A stretch of 64,000 bases of DNA from Phocoena phocoena (taxonomy: Eukaryota > Chordata > Mammalia > Artiodactyla > Phocoenidae): positions 34,743,319 through 34,807,318 of the forward strand of contig NC_089236.1 of the NCBI RefSeq assembly GCF_963924675.1, read 5' to 3'. Below are positions 1-12,276 of the stretch, piece by piece. Position numbers and translations under genes: made by a program. A model generated the notes under the pieces. That model ran no database searches and was not told where the DNA came from. It saw nothing but the letters and a program-made list of their open reading frames with translations. Each line of letters begins with the position of its first letter. Position 1 is the stretch's first letter.

Positions 1-382
1 TTTGCATAGCAATATGAGTTGTGCTATTTAAATTTTATATGTTTAACAAGAAATAAAATGAGCATATACTTAGATTAACATATATAATCCATCAAGCAAG
101 AGAGTAGCCAGAAAGGTGACAGAGCTAACCTGATAGATTAGAATCAATTCAAAAAAGAAATATCATAACATGAATGAGTTTTATCATCACTTAATGTGCT
201 GCATTTTCTCTAAATAACAATATTTTTCCTCAAATGGGATTACAGGTAAGTGACAGGTATAAAATTTGTAGTTCTAAAATGGCACTATTTTCATAGAGCA
301 ATTTTGATACAAAAAACTATAGTTTTGACAGAAAACAATAGGGGAAAAACAAAACAAAACAGTTGCATGGCTTTAATGTAAT
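1..382. other. unique AT-rich DNA, no gene seen
   Basis: AT-rich sequence without a recognisable repeat or gene. A CAG|GTAAGT string near position 244 resembles a splice donor, but no open exon precedes it. It ends at the target site of the SINE that follows. Confidence 0.6.
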
Positions 383-394
383 AAAACTGCTTCA

Positions 395-604
395 GGGGCT
401 TCCCTGGTGGCGCAGTGGTTGAGAGTCCACCCACCAATGCAGGGGACGCGAGTTCGTGTCCCAGTCCGGGAAGATCCCACATGCTGCGGAGTGGCTGGGC
501 CCGTGAGCCATGGCTGCTGAGCCTGCGCATCCGGAGCCTGTGCTCCGCAACGGGAGAGGCCGCGGCAGTGAGAGGCCTGCGTACCGCAAAAAAAAAACAA
601 AATA
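395..604 (+). repeat. CHR-type tRNA-derived SINE (cetacean form)
   Basis: Full-length SINE starting GGGGCTTCCCTGGTGG and ending GCGTACCGC plus an A-rich tail. The tRNA-related head carries an A-box-like GGCGCAGTGG and a B-box-like GAGTTCGTGTCC, which are the internal pol III promoter. It is flanked by a perfect 12-bp target-site duplication AAAACTGCTTCA at 383-394 and 605-616, so insertion went through L1-type target-primed integration. A perfect duplication suggests a fairly recent insertion. Open frames across it on both strands are meaningless. Confidence 0.96.
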
Positions 605-616
605 AAAACTGCTTCA

Positions 617-887
617 ACTCACAAAGATGCCTACTGACCTGAAATGGTTAATTCAGCAAATGAGAAAAGTGTCTTCTTTTTTTTCTGTTTTTAAATGTAT
701 GGAGTTATTAAGAATAATAATATTGGCTTTCTCGGATAAATTCTTTTTACAAAATGGTCTAGTATCTGCTTTTTTTCATTCACAAGTGTGAGGGTAAGTA
801 GGGATAAAGATAGATATATTATTCATATATTTTTAAAACCTTGAAACTTGGAGTTTAAGAAGAATGAGTTCATATGTTCCCTGGCTG
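617..887. other. unique AT-rich DNA, no gene seen
   Basis: Short AT-rich interval between a SINE and an L1 fragment. Nothing recognisable apart from short T runs near 680 and 770. Confidence 0.55.
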
Positions 888-1409
888 ATTTATTGAGGTA
901 TAATTGACATTTAATATTATATTAGTTTCAGGTGTACAGCATAGTAATTCAATATTTGTATGTACTGCAAAATGATCACTACTATAAGTTTAGTTATCAT
1001 CTGTCACAATACAAAGTTATAACTTTTTTTCTTATGATAAGAACTTTTAAGATTTACTCTCTTAGCAACTTTCACGTATATAGTATTATTGACTATAGTC
1101 ACCATGCTGTGCATTATATCCCCATGCCTTATTTATTTGTTTGTACCTCGAGTCCCTTCACCCATTTGCCCATCCCCCAAATACCCTTCTCTCTGGCAAC
1201 CACCCATCTGTTTTCTGTACCTATGAGTTTATTTTACTTGCTTCTTTGTTTTTCAAATTCCATATACAAGTGAAATCACATGGTATTTGCCTTTACTGTC
1301 TGACTTATTTCACTTATAATATCCTCAAGGTCCATCCATGTTGTTGCAAATGGCAAGATTTCTTTCTTTTTTTCTGGCTAAGTAGTATTTCATTGTATAT
1401 AGGTATATG

Positions 1410-1456
<47 letters not shown>

Positions 1457-1840
1457 CATATCACATATTCTTTATCCATTTATCCATATGTGGACAGTTA
1501 GATTGTTTCCATATCTTGGACCTTGTAAATAATGCTGTACTGAACATAAGGATGCATGTATCTTTTTCAATTAGTGTTTTCATTCCCTTTGGACAAATAG
1601 TCAGATGTTCAATTCCTGAATCATATGGTAGTTCTATTTTTAATTTCTTGAGGAATCTTCATAGTGTTTCCTACAGTGACTACACCAATTTACAACCCAC
1701 CAACAGTGCACAAGTATTCCCTTTTCCTCACATCCTCACCAACACTTGATATTTGTTGTCTTTTAGCCAATAGTCGGTTAACAGGTGTGAAGTACAAGTC
1801 ATTAGCTTCTTATACAAGCTTTTAATTTGAATTTCTTTTA
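888..1840 (-). mobile_element. 5'-truncated L1 fragment (3' UTR and end of ORF2)
   Basis: Read on the minus strand this is the end of L1 ORF2 followed by its 3' UTR. On the plus strand it begins TTTATTGAGGTATAATTGAC (3' UTR side) and runs through the complement of the ORF2 C-terminus, with hallmark stretches such as CTTTATCCATTTATCCAT and GGTCCATCCATGTTGTTGC. Similarity fades near 1790-1860. The open frame at 1141-1749 on the plus strand is antisense to ORF2 and is not a gene. A GT/TA microsatellite has expanded inside it at 1409-1456. Confidence 0.88.
1409..1456. repeat. (GT)n(TA)n microsatellite
   Basis: About 17 GT units (1409-1442) run into about 7 TA units (1442-1456). It sits inside the L1 fragment at the place where the second GT array of this window (8909-8941) also lies in its own L1, so it probably grew from a TA-rich stretch of ORF2. 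Confidence 0.95.
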
Positions 1841-2974
1841 CAAAAGAATTATCTGAGCTCCTTGGAGTTCCTTTTAAAATTTATGTACTCAATTAGTGAA
1901 GAAAAGCCTATCATCTTTCTGATTTATAATCCAATGAGGCTTTCTTAATGTTTGCTTTGTTTCCATAAATGTCAAACCATGTTAAATAATATTTAAAACA
2001 CATGTATTAATGACATTTACTGTTGACACATATTTAAATAGACAATCATGACATGATTTAATTATTTCTTGTGGACTTTAATATTTCACAGTGCTTGAAT
2101 GGGTGTCCCATCTCAAACTTCAAATTTAGTCTAAAATTTTTATGATTCAAATGCAGTTGAATTTTTAAAATCTCAGCCATGCAAACATAACCATGAATTC
2201 CACTTTTCCATGGGACTTTAACATACTCTTTCAAACATTTTCATTGTAATATGAACAAAAAAGTTTAAAAAAAGAGATGTGCTCCTAAGTAACTTTTACA
2301 ATCCTTTATCAAAGCCTTTTTATTTTAGCTGCTTCTTTCCTCATAAGTGTCTAGGGGTCAGCTTCAGTGAGGCAGGTGGAACAACTGAGCTTCCCTCTTA
2401 GCACTTCAGCAGGATGACAAGGATTGTATCTCTTTACTATCTCTGGGAGCAAGCTGGACGTCTAATCAAACAACCAACCAAACAAACAAACATGCCTTTG
2501 TTAGTTTGGTATTTTTTATGATATAAACAAGAAAAAGAATTTGTTCCCTTAGGCATATTTAAAAATATATAACTGCATTTTTTCCTTTTGAAAAAGAAAT
2601 GTTCAAGTAGATGTTATAAAATTTCATAGTAAACATTCATGAGACAGGAGGTTTAAACCTAACAACATTATAAACCTGAAGTGTGAAAATAGACAAACAC
2701 ACAGCAAAAATGTTATTTACCATTTAATCACATTGCACACTTGTGACTTTATTCTTCTGATAAAGTAAATAACTACCATTCTAGCTTTTAAGTTTTTGGG
2801 TGGTGAGTGGCTACTGAAAATGAAGTGAGGTTATGTTTGGATTGTTTTGGTTGTTTTTAGTACTAAGTGGATAAAGATTATAATAATTACAATTTGGATT
2901 TGTAATTGCAATTTGTAGTTGCATAGCTTTAAATTTCAGTGTATTTCTTCCTAAAAACATATTAATCTTTCTAT
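1841..2974. other. unique AT-rich DNA, no gene seen
   Basis: No recognisable gene. A less AT-rich patch lies at 2340-2460, followed by a short (AAAC)n-like run at 2467-2491. Confidence 0.55.
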
Positions 2975-3120
2975 GTGTTTACTATCATTATTATCTCATA
3001 TACCACTTTACAAAAGAGGAAACCAATCTAAGTGACTTGTCTCAGATTATAGAAGCACTAAATGGTAGTGTGAGAGCTTAAAATAGTCATTAGGTCTTTA
3101 TAACACATTCCCTTTCAAGA
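2975..3120 (-). repeat. MIR SINE
   Basis: The plus strand shows the complement of the MIR core: CCACTTTACAAAAGAGGAAACC, then an AAGTGACTTGTCTCAGATTATAGAAGC stretch matching the MIR 'remaining in place, previously seen' block that in the consensus reads as GAGGAAACTGAGG and AAGTNACTTGCCCAAGG. Strongly diverged, as expected for an ancient mammalian SINE. Confidence 0.65.
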
Positions 3121-5143
3121 CACTACACATTTTAGCATCCTTTGAAAATTATTCAATGCATAAACTTATTAGAAATATTGAAAAGCCTAATGCAGAGTGT
3201 AATGATGGTCTTCTAAATCCTGCTACTAGGATTATCTCTTGTGATGTTGGTATTATGATTTCTTCTATGTTATGCTTTTGATTATATTTGTAACATATTT
3301 TAGAGAAAACTAAGTATTTCAAAGAAGTAATAAAAGATTATGAGTTCTCATAATTCTTCAAGTCTTATTTAATATCAAATTACAAGTGTTATTACTCTCA
3401 CACTCCTGTTAATTAAGCATTGAGTGATTATCATGTAGAAATAGTTGAATTATCTATACTAATTATTTGAAGCAATTTGAAAATTAAATGCTGCACATCC
3501 ATTACAAGATATTGATACATCAGGGCACAATGTTTTTAACTGCAAGAGGGAAGTTTGAGACCTAACCCAAATCTCTGAAGGATCATCTTATAACTTTGGT
3601 CCTACAATATGGTCTCATTATCAGATTTTTCTTTTTAATCCATACCTCAAGTTTTCTGAAAATAATGTTTAGCTCAACAGAGATACACATTTGGGCATAC
3701 CACCACCAATAAATTCATAAACTTGAGGGCTTTATGGATATTGATATATCTTTGTTCTGCTATTTTTAATAGTCAGGCATCCATTCTTAGAAAAAGAATG
3801 TAACTATCCTGGGAGAGTCCAGGAATATAAAATATTCCAGCTGCATAAAATATTCCAGGTAACCATTTGAGCAGGAATAAAAAACATTCCAGCTTACTTT
3901 AAGAAAAGGAAATTAAAATGTTCCACATACCTCGAATGAAAAAGAAATGCTGATTTGTGAAATACTGATGTTCCTAAAATTAAAGGAATTCCTTCCTCTT
4001 TCTCATTCTCTTTTATAAAAGAATAACTGGTGTATTCTGAAATAACAAATTTCTTTGAAGTGAATTTCTATGGATTCCTGCCAAATATATTAGCACATCT
4101 AGAAAATTCAGATTTACAGAAATCTCTCTGAGGATCTCAAATGTGTCTTGAGGCAAGGTCTCAAGATAAACCTTTTAAAGCTTCAGAAACTCCCCATTTC
4201 TACCAGAAGCCAAACATCATCTCTTCTGTCAAATATACTACAGACATCCTAGATTCCTTAAGTTTAAAGTAATTCTACAGGTCTGTATATCTCAGTCTTT
4301 AAAAGAAACCTTACTTCCAAAGACTGTTCTCTAAAAGTGATAAGCCAATAAAAAGTAAACCTCGGCAGAATATGATACATCCCAGTACCTCTGAGTGTTC
4401 AACTTCGTAGCTCTTTCTATGTTTAGGAAGGGTCTTGAAGTACATTTTATCTTAGTGTTAATGAAGTAGATTCAACGTTGTAAATTTGAAACTTTGGAAA
4501 TTAACCTTTTCAGGGCATCAGAAACACAAATGCACAAATAGCTGCTAGAATAAATTCCATTATTGAGAGTGTTTATTAAAGTTCCATAGGGTTTAATTCA
4601 TTCGTAGGAAAAGTTAACGTCTACATTTTGAGAAAATCTCTTTATTTTTACTACTTTTTACTACTTTCCTCCCCCTATTTTGTATTCATTCCACTAACAC
4701 CTAAAAATACAATTTATTCCTAGGTATGGGAAAAGGCAAATGTATCCATTTGATCTTCTTTGAATCTGTATTGCTTGTATTTCTATATTTATAAATATAC
4801 GCATGGGCAAACACAACTGTTTACAATTATATTCTGCATATGTTGTGCTTCTTTAAACATACTTAAAATATTCTTCTTATTTTTACAACAAAACCTACAT
4901 AATTTTCTTAAATTTTGATATATTAATGTTTATAAATAAACTTCTCTGATCCTTTTAACTCATTATTTGTCTTTTTTTCTCTTTCCTAAATCCATTTTAA
5001 AATCCTTAATATCTTTTTTTAGTATACAAATAGCAGTTATATCATTCTTTTTCTACTTAAACTGAACGATCCCCTTCTCTGCTTTCAAATAGTTCCTAAA
5101 ATACTTAACATGAATTCTTTCCACAAATACCACTTCCATTAAA
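3121..5143. other. unique AT-rich DNA, no gene seen
   Basis: Long stretch without a recognisable gene. Three loosely spaced copies of an ATAAAATATTCCAG-like word occur at 3827-3895. No convincing splice-site pair or long frame is present. Confidence 0.55.
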
Positions 5144-5156
5144 AATAAACATAGCA

Positions 5157-5370
5157 GGGCTTCCCTGGTGGTGCAGAGGTTGAGAGTCCGCCTGCCGATG
5201 CAGGGGACACAGGTTCATGCCCCGGTCCGGGAGGATCCCACATGCCGCGGAGCGGCTGTGCCCTGTGAGCCATGGCCTCTGAGCCTGTGCATCCGGAGCC
5301 TGTTGCTCCCCAACAGGAGAGGCCGCGGCAGTGAGAGGCCCGCGTACCGCAAAAAATTAAAAAATAAATA
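5157..5370 (+). repeat. CHR-type tRNA-derived SINE (cetacean form)
   Basis: Full-length copy, starting GGGCTTCCCTGGTGG and ending GCGTACCGC with an AT-rich tail. The flanking duplication is AATAAACATAGCA (5144-5156) against AATAAACATCGCA (5371-5383), with one mismatch. The body carries a few private changes (for example GGCTGTGCCCTGTGAG), so it is somewhat older than the copies at 395 and 63041. Confidence 0.95.
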
Positions 5371-5383
5371 AATAAACATCGCA

Positions 5384-7934
5384 TAAGTAAATATGTCTTG
5401 AGTTTTGAGTTTACTACCATGCCCATTGGAAAATCATAATTCAGGCTTCCCATCAGTATCTCTGGGGAGCTTCACACAGATGAACCATCTCCAGAGGTTC
5501 TCATCCTTCTTCCTTATATGCCTCGATTTCTCACATGGCTCAGGGAGAAGTTCTTCTGTCTGAAAACAATGTCTCTACAGGGAAATGAGCACAGATTATA
5601 GCATAGGTATCTTTATTAAAATATCCAAAAAGAAAGGAGAAAGAAGGATAAAGGAATTGCTACTATGAGTAAAGACAATATTAGCCAGAGGAAAAATAGT
5701 CTGATTTACTGAGATAATAAGTAACAGCAATTATGTGACATCCAGAAATCGGGAAATTGTTAAAAAATACTAGACTAAAATAATAACTTCAAAACATTTC
5801 ATTTACTATCTATCATCTTAATTCTTTTCTTCCTGAAATATTTTATTGCTCACTATTTTAGATGATTTTCAGTATGAACATATGGTTCACATCATAATTA
5901 AAGTCAATAGGCATTAAGATCTGTTTTAAAATAATTATATGCCAGCAAACTTATATGGCATTTAGTTATTTGTTAAATATAGGATTCTCATTGGAATCTA
6001 CTTAAATGTATTTTGTAAAGAGGTGTATGTTCTACTTATGTTCCTTTTAGTTCTTATGACAATTAGGAAATCTGTTCTTTAATTCCAAATAAAACACTTT
6101 CGATGGAAAAAATTCTTCATTTTGCTCTCTCTCTGTTTTTGTCTCCCTCTTTGTCTCTCTCTGTTATATACATGCTCTACACATAGAAACACTCACATAT
6201 ATCCATATGTATGGATTTGAATAAAATTTGGTTTTAATATTCTTACTTTTGGAAATGTCTTTATTTTTCATACCAGTTTTTCTTCATCCTGTGAGAAAAG
6301 CACTTTTTAAGAGACATCATTGTATATGATTCATATATTGTATATTGAAGTTGATTTTCCCCATTATCTGAATTATCATATATCAATATAAAGACAGAGG
6401 GTGTTTAAAAGGAGAGAAATGTAGGCAAAACTGATATTTTAATGTTCTCCATAATATATCTAAGTTATCTACACCGTCTTTACTAACAGAATATTGTGTT
6501 TTGCTTAAGTAAAAAGTTATTTCTTGAATCATTTACTGTATTATATTAAATAAACCATAAAAAAATCTAGTATGTTTACCATATGCTAGATTAAACTTAA
6601 ATATAGGCTACTATACTTTATTTCTCAGGATAGACCTAAACTGCTGCTTTTTACATTTCTAGTTACTCTTTTAGTTATTGTTAGGCTTCTAGAATGCTAA
6701 TAATTTTATTGTCAAAATGAGTGATCCTGATGATTCAAACTTTAAAGTTTCAGTACATTATAGGATTTAAAGAGAATAGAAACAAGTTATTACATTTTGT
6801 CTTAAAACATAAATGATTTACACATGTTTGTGATGTGGTAAGTATATGGAAGAAGATAAGTCATTCTATATAAAAGTATATGTATTGACAGTGAAAAATA
6901 ATTTTTTAAATTTACTTTATCGAACCATTAGGTTTACATTTTTATCTAGTTGCAGATCTTGAGGATCATGAATGGCAAGTTAAGGATTTGGCAAAAGTCA
7001 AAGTTATGTGCTAATAATCCCAATAATATAAACACCTAAACCTGGCTGGACAATTCAAGGTCCCTCATTATCTAGTGACCTTAGAAATATCCCTAAATAA
7101 GGTAGAGGTCAAATTGAACTATGTAAATTTCTTTCTTACTGTACAATTATATGATAGTAACAAATACATCTCTAAAATATTGGGATATGGTAATGCTCCA
7201 AATTATGATGAGAAGTGTGCTCTATTGCAGAGGCTTGAGAAATGGATCTTGGAATGTAGCCAAAATGTCTTCTATATGTTTGATATTTCTTAACACTCAA
7301 TTTCTTAAGTTGAAAAACATATTTAAATACCATAATTTATTAATAATGCATCTATCTTTAATATTAATATAATTTTAAAGGTTAAAAGAACCTAAATTTT
7401 TAAATATCACACACCAACCTTGGAGTATAATTTATGATCCAAGAAGATATGCAGGTAATATTCTGTCATTCCAAGCATCACCTGAAATACCATCAGCTGT
7501 CAAATTAAATGGTACCAGTCTATTAAGTGATAAGAGTCTAGGAGGTTAGTATCCCTCAGACACCTTTTTAAAGATTTTTTAAAATGCAGTGTCTAATTGA
7601 TCATGAACTAAGTCTTTTTGTTATTTCCGACATTGCAAGATGTTACTGACCTCTATTGCCAACAACCAGGTGGGCCACTGTTCTATTACATGTTTACCAA
7701 AGACAATAGTAAAACAATCATATTTCTGGAAAGTTTAAGAATTTAAAGAAGAGATAGGATGCCTTCTCACACATTATTTAAAAACAATATTAAAGGAGAG
7801 CAGAAATACATACTAAATGAATAAAGAACAGTGAAGATAATATATAAGAAAATGGAATATATCATTTTCTACAAATTACATATTTATTCATCTGCAGACT
7901 TTCATGTTAATGAATGTTTGCATTTATGTGCAGT
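5384..7934. other. unique AT-rich DNA, no gene seen
   Basis: No gene recognised. There is a CT-rich low-complexity patch at 6123-6163. The short open frames (for example 7075-7293 and 7831-8094) lack splice context, composition bias or family similarity. Confidence 0.5.
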
Positions 7935-8335
7935 AAATAACTTTAGTAGGTTGGTGGGTCTAGTGGTAATTATATGTTTGACTTTATTAGATATCATAAA
8001 ATTGTTTTCCATATATCATTTTCAATTCACACCTCCCTCCAAAACAGTATCAGAGTTAGAAATACATTTACTCTTCATCTGCGCCAGAACTTGATATTGC
8101 CAGTTTTATTTTTTAGTGGTTTTTTACTTGCCAATTAATTGGTATATGGTAGTTTTGATTTTCATTTTCCTAAGGATTAGTGATATTGAGTGATCTTGAT
8201 GTGTTTATTTGCTATATGTTCATACACATCTGTTTGGTGAAATATCTGTTCAAAATATCTGTATATTTTTAAATTGTTTATATATATATATTCTGGATGA
8301 TAGAATATCTATTCCTTTATCAGATTTTATATATT
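7935..8335 (-). mobile_element. old L1 ORF2 C-terminal fragment (left part of a split L1)
   Basis: The plus strand is the complement of the C-terminal part of a diverged L1 ORF2: CTTGATATTGCCAG, then GATTAGTGATATTGAG, TTTGGTGAAATATCTG and TTCTGGATGATAGAATATC. Similarity breaks off at about 8335, where another L1 3' end begins. The missing upstream ORF2 continues in the right order and orientation at 15235-15925, so this is probably one old L1 split by later insertions. Confidence 0.65.
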
Positions 8336-8475
8336 TAAGGTATACAACTTGATGTTTTGACATAGGTATATAGTGTGAACTAATCACTACAATAAAACTA
8401 ATATCTCTATCACCTCACATAGTTACCATTATCTTTCTTTTGTGTATGTGTGTATGGTTAAGAATACTTAAGATA
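8336..8475 (-). mobile_element. L1 3' UTR fragment (older subfamily)
   Basis: Complement of an old L1 3' UTR: AAGGTATACAACTTGATG, ATCACTACAATAAAACTAAT, CATCACCTCACATAGTTACC order preserved. It inserted into or beside the old L1 and is cut on its right side by the near full-length L1 starting near 8476. The boundary with its neighbours is approximate. Confidence 0.6.
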
Positions 8476-8902
8476 TGTTTTTATTGAAGTATACTGTATT
8501 TATAATATTACATTTGTTTCAGGCATCCAACATAGTGATTTAATATTTTAATAGATAATTCTCCATTTAAAGTTATTATAAAATATTGTTTATATTGCCT
8601 GTGTTGTACAATATATACTTGCAGCTTATTTTATATATAGTAGTATATACCTCTTAATCTACTACCACTATCTTGCCCCTCCTCCTTTCCTCTACATACT
8701 GTTAATCACTAATTCATTATCTATATGTGTGAGTTGTTTCTGTTTTATTATATTAATGCATTTGTTTTATTTTTTAGATTCCACATATAAGTAATAACAT
8801 AGAGTATTTGTCTTTCTCTGTCTGACTTATTCCACTAAGCATAATACTGTCCATCTAAATTGGTGCAAACATTCCATTCTTTTTTACGGCTGAGTAATAT
8901 TC

Positions 8903-8908
<6 letters not shown>

Positions 8909-8941
<33 letters not shown>
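8909..8941. repeat. (GT)n microsatellite
   Basis: About 16 uninterrupted GT units inside the L1 ORF2 3' region. Confidence 0.95.
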
Positions 8942-8945
<4 letters not shown>

Positions 8946-9562
8946 CCACATGTTCTTTATTTTCTATTGATGGACACTTAGGTTGCTTCCATATCTTGGC
9001 TACTGTAAATAATGCTGCTATGAACATTGGGATGCATGTATCTTTTCAAATTAGTGTTTTCATTTTCTTTGGATATATACTCAGGATTGCTAAGTCATGT
9101 AATAGTTCCATTTTTAGCTCTTTGAGGAACCTCCATACTACTTCCATAGTGGTTACACCAATTTACACTCCCAACAACAATGTAGGAAAGTTCCCTTTTC
9201 TCCATATCTTCACCAATATTTGTCATTTGTGGTCTTTTTGATGAAAGCCATTCTCACAGGTGTGAGGTGATACCTCATTGTGGTTTTGATTTGCACTTCT
9301 CTGATGATTAACAATGTTGAGTATCCATATGTCTTCCTTGAAGAAATGTCTCTTCAGGTCTTCTGCCCATTTTAAAATTCAGTTGTTTGTTTGTTTGTTT
9401 TGATATTGAGATGTATGACCTGTTTGAATACTTTGGATATTAACCCCTTATCAATCATATCATTTGCAAATATTTTCTCCAGTTCAGTAGGTTGTTTTCT
9501 CGTTTTGTTGATGGCTTCCTTTGCTGTGCAAAAAAATTTAAGTTTAATTAGGTCTCAGTTTT

Positions 9563-9838
9563 TTATTTTTGCTTTTGTTTCCATTGCCTTAGAGCACAGA
9601 TCAAAACAGTTATTCTATAACTCATGTCACAGAGTGTTCTGCCTATGTTTTCTTCTAGGAGTTTTATGGTTTCCAGTCTTACATTTAGGTCTTTAATCAA
9701 TTTTGAGTTTATATTTGTATATGGTGTGAGAAAATGTTTTAATTTCATCCTTTTTTTATGTAGCTGTCCAGTTTCCTCAGCACCACTTATTAAACAGACT
9801 GTCTTTTCTCCATTGTATATTCCTGCCTCCTTTGTCAT
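9563..9838 (-). pseudogene. L1 ORF2 fragment, C-terminal part
   Basis: The 91-codon frame carries the ORF2 C-terminal hallmark [18 protein letters not shown] followed by [11 protein letters not shown]. This segment lies after the reverse transcriptase domain and before the Cys-rich tail of ORF2p. It is only a fragment: frames before and after are closed by stops and shifts. It belongs to the antisense L1 at 8476-15210 and has no independent start or promoter. Confidence 0.8.
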
Positions 9839-10143
9839 AGATTAATTGATCATAAGTGTGTGGGATTATTTCTGGGTTGTCTATTCTGTTGCATTGATCT
9901 ATGTGTCTGTTTTTCTGCCAGTAACATACTGTTTTGATTACTGTAGCTTTGTAGATCAGGGAGTGTGATACCTCCAGCTTTGTTCTGTATTCTTAAGATT
10001 TTTTTGTTTATTTGGGGGTCTCATGTGGTTCCACACATATTTTGCTCTAGTTCTGTGAAAAATGCCATGGGTATTTTGATAGGAATTGAATTAAATCTTT
10101 AGATTGCTTTGGGCAGTATGGACACTTTAATAATATTAATTCT

Positions 10144-10494
10144 TCAAATCCATGAATACTGGATATCTTTCCATTTCCTTGTATCATCTTCAGTTTCCTT
10201 CATCAATGCCTTATAGGTTTTAGAGTATAGATCTTTCACCTCCTTGGTTAAGCATTTTCCTAGGCATTTTATCATTTTTGATGTGATTTTAAGTGGGACA
10301 GTTTTCTTGGCTTTCCTTTCTGATAGTTCATTATTAGTGTATAGAAAAGCAACAGATTTCTGTATATTTATCTTATATCCTGCAACTTTACTGAACTCAT
10401 TTATTAGTTCTAATAGTTTTTTGGTGGAGACTTTAGGGTTTTTTATATATAATATCATGTTATCTGCAAATAGTGGCAGTTTTACTCCTTCCAT
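10144..10494 (-). pseudogene. L1 ORF2 fragment, reverse transcriptase palm with altered active site
   Basis: A 116-codon frame covering the end of the reverse transcriptase palm. Near its start it reads [16 protein letters not shown]. In L1 the motif is FADD, whose two Asp hold catalytic metal ions; here the second Asp is Asn. After it come [15 protein letters not shown] and KWKDIQYSWI, in the order expected for the ORF2 thumb region. With the missing Asp and stops on both sides the enzyme is dead. It belongs to the L1 at 8476-15210. Confidence 0.85.
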
Positions 10495-10589
10495 TCCAAT
10501 TTGGGTGACTTTTTTTCCTTTTCTTGGCTGATTGCTGTGGCTAGGACTTCCAATACTGTGTTAAATAGAAGTGGTGAGAGTGGGCATTC

Positions 10590-10826
10590 TCATCTTCTTC
10601 CTGAATTTAGCGGACAAATTTTGATGTTTTCACCATTGAGTATGATGTTAGCAGTGGGATTGCCATAAATGGCCTTTATTATGTTGAGATATGTTCCCTC
10701 TATACCAATTTTGATGACAGTTTTTAGCATGAATGGATGTTGAATTTTGTCAAATATTTTTTCTGTATCTATTGAAATAATAATGTGATTTTTTAATCCT
10801 TCATTTTTTTTAATGTCATGTATCAC
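10590..10826 (-). pseudogene. L1 ORF2 fragment, reverse transcriptase motif A region
   Basis: A 78-codon frame with [20 protein letters not shown], the L1 reverse transcriptase block holding the first catalytic Asp (in SID), followed by [25 protein letters not shown]. It lies directly upstream, in ORF2 terms, of the fragment at 10144-10494, but the two are in different broken frames. The first catalytic Asp is preserved even though the second one downstream is not. Confidence 0.85.
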
Positions 10827-12075
10827 ACCGATTGATTTGTGGATATTGAAACATCCTTAAATGCCTGGGCTATACCACACCACACCATGCTGTATAATCC
10901 TTTTATTGTAGTGTTGAATTTAGTTTGTTTGTAATATTTTGTTGAGAATTTTTCCATCTATATTCATCATAGATATTGGCCTGTAATTTTCTTTTTTTGT
11001 TGTGGTTTTTTTTTTCTGGTTCTGACATTATAGTAATTGTGGTCTAATAGAATGAATTCAGGACTATGCACTCCTCTTCAATTTTTTTTTGAATATTTTG
11101 AGAAGAATAGGTATTATTTCTTCTTTATATGTTTGTTAGAATTCCCTCATGAATCCCTCTGGTCCTAGACTTTTGTTTGCTGGGAATTTTTTTATTACAA
11201 ATTTAATTTCACTACTAGTGATTGGTCTCTTCAGAGTGTCTATTTCTTCCTAATTCAGTCTGGCAAAATTGTATGTTTCTAGAAATGTGTTCATTTCTTC
11301 TAGGTTGTCCAATCTTTTATTATTTTTTTACCTCTGTGATACCAGTTGCTATTTCTCCTCTTTCATTTCTCATTTTGCTTATTTGGGTCCTGTCTTTTTC
11401 TTGATGGGCCTGGCTAAAGGTTTATCAATTTTCTTTATCTTTTTAAAAAAACACCTCTTGGTTTCATTGATCTTTTCTATTTTTTATCTCTAATTTATTT
11501 CCTCTCTTATCTTTATTATCTTATTATCTTTATTATTTTCTTCCTTCTGCTGACTTTGGGCTTTGTTTGTAATTTCTTTGGGTGATACATTAGGTTGTTC
11601 ATTTGAGATTTTTCTTGTTTCTTAAGGTAGGCCTGTATCACAGTAAACCTCTCTCTTAGAACTGCTTTTGCTGTATCACATAGATTTTGGAAATTGTATT
11701 TCCATTTTCATTTGTCTTGAGATATTTTCTGATTTCCAATTTGATTTCTTCATTGACCTATTTTTTTTTTTAGTAGCATGTTGTTTACTCTCCACATGTT
11801 TGTGGATTTTATTTTTCCATTTTACTTCCTGTAATGGATTTCTAGCTTCACACCATTGTGGTTTTAAAATTGCTTAATGTAATTTCTAGTCTCTTAAATT
11901 CTTGAGACTTGTTTTGTGGTCTAGCATATGATCTATCCTGAAGGACATTTCATGTGCATGTGAAAAGAATGTGTATTCAGTACTTTTGAATGGAATGCCC
12001 TGTAGACATTTTCAAGTCCAAGTGGTCTAATATGTTATTTAAGGCCTGTGGCTTTTTATTGATTTTCTATCTGGA

Positions 12076-12276
12076 TTATCTGTCCATTGATGTAACTGCA
12101 GTGTTAAAGTCCATTACTATTACTGTATTATGCTTGATAATATTTATGCTTGATAATATTTGCTTGATAATATTTATGCTTGATAATATTTGCTTTATAT
12201 ATTTAGGTATTCCTGTATTAGATGTATATATGTTAACAAATATTATATCCTCTTCTTGTATTGATGCCTTTACCAT
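12076..12276 (-). pseudogene. L1 ORF2 fragment, endonuclease with internal duplication
   Basis: A 66-codon frame from the N-terminal endonuclease of ORF2: FVNIYTSNTGIPKYIKQIL leading to VMDFNTAVTSMDR, which corresponds to the family's GDFNT block. Between them the peptide IIKQILSSIN occurs twice, because a 30-bp unit at 12131-12190 is perfectly duplicated in frame. The duplication disturbs the endonuclease fold, but the element is broken elsewhere anyway. Confidence 0.75.
12131..12190. repeat. 30-bp perfect tandem duplication inside L1
   Basis: Bases 12131-12160 and 12161-12190 are identical. Each 30-bp unit is itself two near copies (16 and 14 bp) of a TGCTTGATAATATT word, giving four short copies. 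This looks like slippage in two steps. Confidence 0.95.

Noticed and set aside
790..800. GTAAGT-type splice donors near 244 and 793
   Set aside because: Isolated donor strings without an open exon or branch/acceptor partner; such hexamers occur often by chance.
1141..1749. 202-codon plus-strand open frame
   Set aside because: It is antisense to the C-terminal ORF2 region of a truncated L1 and runs through a GT/TA microsatellite.
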